NCBI RefSeq assembly: GCF_900142095.1
Contig: NZ_FQZP01000008.1
Span: forward strand, 1-64,000
Source of the DNA: Thermoclostridium caenicola
GTDB lineage: Bacteria > Bacillota > Clostridia > DSM-8532
Direction: 5' to 3'
DNA: 64,000 bases
In this document: positions 61,293 to 64,000 of the stretch, piece by piece
Layout of the letters: each line of letters starts with the position of its first letter
Position numbering within the stretch: position 1 is the first letter of the stretch
The notes under the pieces: model-generated
Told to the model about the DNA's origin: nothing
What the model saw: the letters and a program-made list of their open reading frames with translations, nothing else
Databases searched by the model: none
Position numbers and translations under genes: made by a program

Positions 61293-62470
61293 CGGCAGGA
61301 TGGCGAAAAAAAGCAAAAGGTATGGTTTTACTGGCTTTTCTTCTTGCATGTCTTTTGCTTTTGTCCGGGTGCTGGAATTATAAGGAGCTGACGGATATCA
61401 ATGTAGTGGTGGGCGTTGGGCTGGACAGGACGGAAGAGGGCAAGGTCCTTTTGACGGTACAGGTGGCGGAACCGGGATCGATTCAGTCCACTTCCGGCCA
61501 CGGGAGCGGCGGAGAGGGACCAACAAAACCTGTGTTTGTCGTATCCCACGAAGGAGAAACCATATTTGGAGCCATAAGGGAAATGCTGGCCACCGTTGAC
61601 AAGAAACTGTTTTTCAGCACAGTGCAGGTGCTTATCCTCAGCGAAAGGCTTGCGCGGGAGAGCCTGGAGGAGAGCCTGGACTTCTTTCAGAGGGATCATG
61701 AAGTGGATTATCTGATGAATGTCCTTGTGGCAAAGGACGTGTCCCCTGCTGAAATCCTTGCAATGGAAAGCGATATGGATACCATCCCCGCCGTGTATAT
61801 CAGTGAAACAGTGGAGAATACCTCTTATCGCGGGACGGGAAAGAAAACCATGCTGATCGATGTCATCAAGGACATGGATTGCAAAGGCAAGCAGCCGGTC
61901 ATCGGACAGATCACAAAAGCGGGCGAAAACATGGTCAGGACGGAAGGTCTTGCTGTTTTTAAGGAAGGCAAGCTGGTGGGCTGGCTGGATCCCTACGAAA
62001 CCAGGGGGTACCAGTTTGCCATGAACGACATCGGCAGCGCCATCGTGAATATTCCTGCGGAAGAAGGAAAAATGTCCATGGAAGTTTTCAGGTCAAAAGC
62101 GAAGATCGGTGTTGAATTTGAAGACGGGGAGCCGGCCTGCCTCATGGTCAAAGTGAGGCTTGAGGCCAATGTGGGAGGCCACGAAGGCAAAGGGAAACTG
62201 GACGCGCCTGAGAAGATATCGGCACTGGAAGAAATCCTGGAAGAAACTATCAGGAAAGAGATCGCGATGGCGCTGGAAAAAGCACAGGACGAATATTCCA
62301 GCGATATTTTCGGTTTCGGTATGGAGGTACACAAATACCACCCACAGTACTGGAAGAAGGCGCAAGATGAATGGGATCGGATTTTCAGCCGACTGCCTGC
62401 GGATATTCAGGTGGATGCAAAAATAAGGCGAACGGGTATCATCATTAATCCCGTTATTAAGGAACATTAA
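61289..62470 (+). CDS. Spore germination receptor C subunit lipoprotein (GerAC/GerKC family)
   Basis: A 393-residue Ger(x)C lipoprotein. The signal ends in LLLLSGCWNYKELTDIN, whose lipobox LSGC and following WNYKEL are family hallmarks. VVVGVGLDRTEEGKVLLTVQ, GETIFGAIREMLATVDKKLF and the C-terminal DIFGFGMEVHKYHPQYWKKA complete the match. It is anchored on the outer side of the spore inner membrane and needed for receptor function. The ATGA overlap with the A gene indicates translational coupling; GGAGGTGA lies 11 bases upstream. Confidence 0.94.
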   Translation: MTAGWRKKAKGMVLLAFLLACLLLLSGCWNYKELTDINVVVGVGLDRTEEGKVLLTVQVAEPGSIQSTSGHGSGGEGPTKPVFVVSHEGETIFGAIREMLATVDKKLFFSTVQVLILSERLARESLEESLDFFQRDHEVDYLMNVLVAKDVSPAEILAMESDMDTIPAVYISETVENTSYRGTGKKTMLIDVIKDMDCKGKQPVIGQITKAGENMVRTEGLAVFKEGKLVGWLDPYETRGYQFAMNDIGSAIVNIPAEEGKMSMEVFRSKAKIGVEFEDGEPACLMVKVRLEANVGGHEGKGKLDAPEKISALEEILEETIRKEIAMALEKAQDEYSSDIFGFGMEVHKYHPQYWKKAQDEWDRIFSRLPADIQVDAKIRRTGIIINPVIKEH

Positions 62471-62484
62471 GGAAGCATATTGGT

Positions 62485-62700
62485 ATGGTCATCGTTATCA
62501 TTGTGGTGTTTCTCATCATCATTGCCTATGATGTGCAGGGTTTCATACGGAAAAAGGAGCGGGCAAGCGCGGTTATTATCTATCTTGTCCTGATGGGGAT
62601 CAGCCTGGTTGTCAGCGTGCTCCTGGCATCAGGGAAAAGACCGTCCAGCCCGGCCCAATGGATAGAAGCGGCGCTGAAGATGGTTGGGGTTGTGAAGTGA
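62485..62700 (+). CDS. Small two-helix membrane protein, germination D-subunit type
   Basis: A 71-residue protein with two membrane helices (IVIIVVFLIIIAYDVQGF and VIIYLVLMGISLVVSVLLA) and a short amphipathic tail (WIEAALKMVGVV). Small two-helix 'D' genes associated with ger operons in Bacillus modulate germinant responses; size, topology and position fit. Sequence identity to those cannot be judged by eye. It starts 14 bases after the C gene, and its stop overlaps the ATG of the B gene. Confidence 0.7.
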   Translation: MVIVIIVVFLIIIAYDVQGFIRKKERASAVIIYLVLMGISLVVSVLLASGKRPSSPAQWIEAALKMVGVVK

Positions 62701-63818
62701 TGGAAAAAACGCAGATATCAGGCATCCAGCTGTATCTGATATTATTGGGATTTCTTTTCGGCAGTTCTGTCATATTGACTCCCGCGTTAGGGGCGGGAAG
62801 GGACGCCTGGTTGGCCATGATCCTCGCCGGAGTTGCCGGGATTTTGCTGATGTGGGTTTATACAACCATAGCCTTGCTGAACCCGTCCAAAACGCTTGTG
62901 GAGATCTTGCGGGACAAGTTGGGCAAAGTCATTGGAACCATTCTTTCGGTTCTGTACATCTGGTATTTTGTTCACCTGGCCGCTCTGGTGTTCAGAAATT
63001 TCGGCGAGTTCATCTGCACGACGACCTTACCGGAAACCCCTGTTGCTGTGGTGATGGGGCTTTTTGCACTTGTGCTGCTGTATGTGGTCAACAGCGGCAT
63101 AGAGGTTCTGGGAAGGCTGAGCGAACTTTTTGTGCTCATCCTGCCTACAGTGGTTTTAATTATCAGCATCGCACTCATTACGGAACACGATTTCACCGCA
63201 TTCCTTCCCGTCCTGGAAGACGGTATGGCGCCTGTTATCCAGGCGGCCTTTGTCAACCTGACCTTCCCTTTTGGGGAAGCGGTGGCGTTCCTGATGGTTT
63301 TTCCGCACCTGAACAGGATGGATAACCTCAAGAAGGTTGTGATTTCTTCGACGGCGACCTCGTCGGCACTGGCTATTTTTGTATTTGCAAGGGATTTGAT
63401 TGCCCTGGGCAGCGATTTGATAGCTCGGGCCACATTCATTCCCCACCTGACATCCCTGCTGATACCGGAGTTTAATGTGGTACCCCTTGTGGATATCAAC
63501 CTGCTTGTCGGCGGGGGAGTCAAGATATCGGTATGCATATACGCGGCTGCAAAGGGGTTAAGTCAGGTTACGGGGACCCATGATTACAGAAGCTTTTCGC
63601 GGGCCGTCATCACTTTTTGTGTGGTGCTTTCGGTATGGGTCTATGAAAACCTGATTGAAATGTTCGCCTGGGCCGAGAAGTTGTGGCCGTACTACTCCAT
63701 TCCCTTCCAGTTTGTCATACCCCTGCTGCTGCTTTTGCTGTCCTTAAGGGGAAAAAATAAGCCTTCACAGCCAAACACGGAAAACACTGAAACAGAAAGC
63801 TGTACGTCGGATGCTTAA
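62700..63818 (+). CDS. Spore germination receptor B subunit (GerAB/GerKB family permease)
   Basis: A 372-residue membrane protein of the amino acid/polyamine/organocation superfamily, with about ten helices. It opens MEKTQISGIQLYLILLGFLF, with ILTPALGAGRDAWLAMILAG and FVNLTFPFGEAVAFLMVFPH further on, all typical of GerAB-type proteins, where the germinant binds. The TGATG overlap with the D-type gene couples their translation. A second gene with a nearly identical start follows 122 bases later. Confidence 0.93.
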   Translation: MEKTQISGIQLYLILLGFLFGSSVILTPALGAGRDAWLAMILAGVAGILLMWVYTTIALLNPSKTLVEILRDKLGKVIGTILSVLYIWYFVHLAALVFRNFGEFICTTTLPETPVAVVMGLFALVLLYVVNSGIEVLGRLSELFVLILPTVVLIISIALITEHDFTAFLPVLEDGMAPVIQAAFVNLTFPFGEAVAFLMVFPHLNRMDNLKKVVISSTATSSALAIFVFARDLIALGSDLIARATFIPHLTSLLIPEFNVVPLVDINLLVGGGVKISVCIYAAAKGLSQVTGTHDYRSFSRAVITFCVVLSVWVYENLIEMFAWAEKLWPYYSIPFQFVIPLLLLLLSLRGKNKPSQPNTENTETESCTSDA

Positions 63819-63940
63819 CCTGCTGCCGTTAAAGTAATGGGCCCTAAGCGGTGGCATATGCATGCAGCTTGAGGGATTTGCGGTATACCAGGACATGGGA
63901 AGGGCAGAAGACGCTTTCAGGATGATTGGAGTTGTTGATG

Positions 63941-64000
63941 ATGGAGAAGACACAGATATCGTGGATACAGCTGTTTCTGCTGTTGTCGGGCTTCCATATC
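63941..64000 (+). CDS. Second GerAB-type gene, 5' part only (cut by window end)
   Basis: The last 60 bases encode MEKTQISWIQLFLLLSGFHI. This matches the first 20 residues of the B subunit upstream with only a few changes. The bases before it (ATTGGAGTTGTTGATG) also resemble the D-gene tail and D/B junction at 62679-62700. The operon therefore appears to have had a D-B segment duplicated. Nothing can be said of the rest. Confidence 0.75.
   Translation, partial: MEKTQISWIQLFLLLSGFHI

Noticed and set aside
63862-64000. Alternative open frame running off the end in another frame
   Set aside because: It overlaps the start of the second GerAB-type gene, whose first 20 residues match the upstream paralogue; the alternative frame has no recognisable content.

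Overview
The window looks like a chromosomal segment of a spore-forming Clostridia-type Firmicute, most of it of moderate to high GC. The evidence is a GerA-type germinant receptor operon, BofA, a CotS-like spore kinase, Veg, a DUF3794-LysM spore-coat type protein, an S-layer with SLH-type anchoring, Shine-Dalgarno-led genes with many TTG/GTG starts, and sigma-A promoters. I cannot name genus or species.

Layout. 1-1.9 kb: an AT-rich decaying module with an XRE regulator remnant, an ImmA/IrrE peptidase and a PIN-domain gene broken by two frameshifts. 1.9-14.7 kb: housekeeping and accessory genes (HIT hydrolase, LysR regulator divergent from a CofE-like ligase, a chimeric remnant of two ABC sugar permeases, PlsC-like acyltransferase, GltS-like and EamA transporters, glycogen branching enzyme, a large FnIII-SLH surface protein). 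15-25 kb: conserved Clostridia core (yqhQ-prmC, yaaL-bofA, CotS-like, fhs, veg, DUF3794-LysM, ispE-GntR). 25-33.5 kb: envelope glycosylation (two GT39-type enzymes, DPM1-like GT2 with DUF2304, an O-antigen-ligase-like protein), interrupted by rpsF-ssb (no rpsR between ssb and the terminator) and dusB. 34-40.8 kb: two large paralogous S-layer proteins with a small lipoprotein between them. The first has a strong promoter and a highly structured 5' leader.

41-55.2 kb is a surface polysaccharide locus. It holds UDP-glucose dehydrogenase, UDP-galactopyranose mutase, a coiled-coil methyltransferase, several glycosyltransferases including a GT2-GT4 fusion, a Wzm/Wzt-type ABC exporter, a DUF4422 protein, a DUF1796-like protein and a polyprenyl-phosphate sugar transferase. 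Its central part is visibly more AT-rich than its flanks.

55.2-59.6 kb is the most interesting stretch. Two cyclic di-GMP-I (GEMM) riboswitches lie on the minus strand, each with the same promoter design (TTGACA-N17-TAAAAT) and its own intrinsic terminator. One precedes an HD-GYP c-di-GMP phosphodiesterase. The other precedes an unrecognised 94-residue protein. Between them sit a secreted stalk-plus-NPCBM-like protein and, divergently, a membrane pseudokinase with an extracellular NPCBM-like domain. This suggests a c-di-GMP-controlled surface-carbohydrate module beside the polysaccharide cluster. 59.7-64 kb is a ger operon (A, C, small D-like, B) followed by the start of a second B-type gene cut by the window end.
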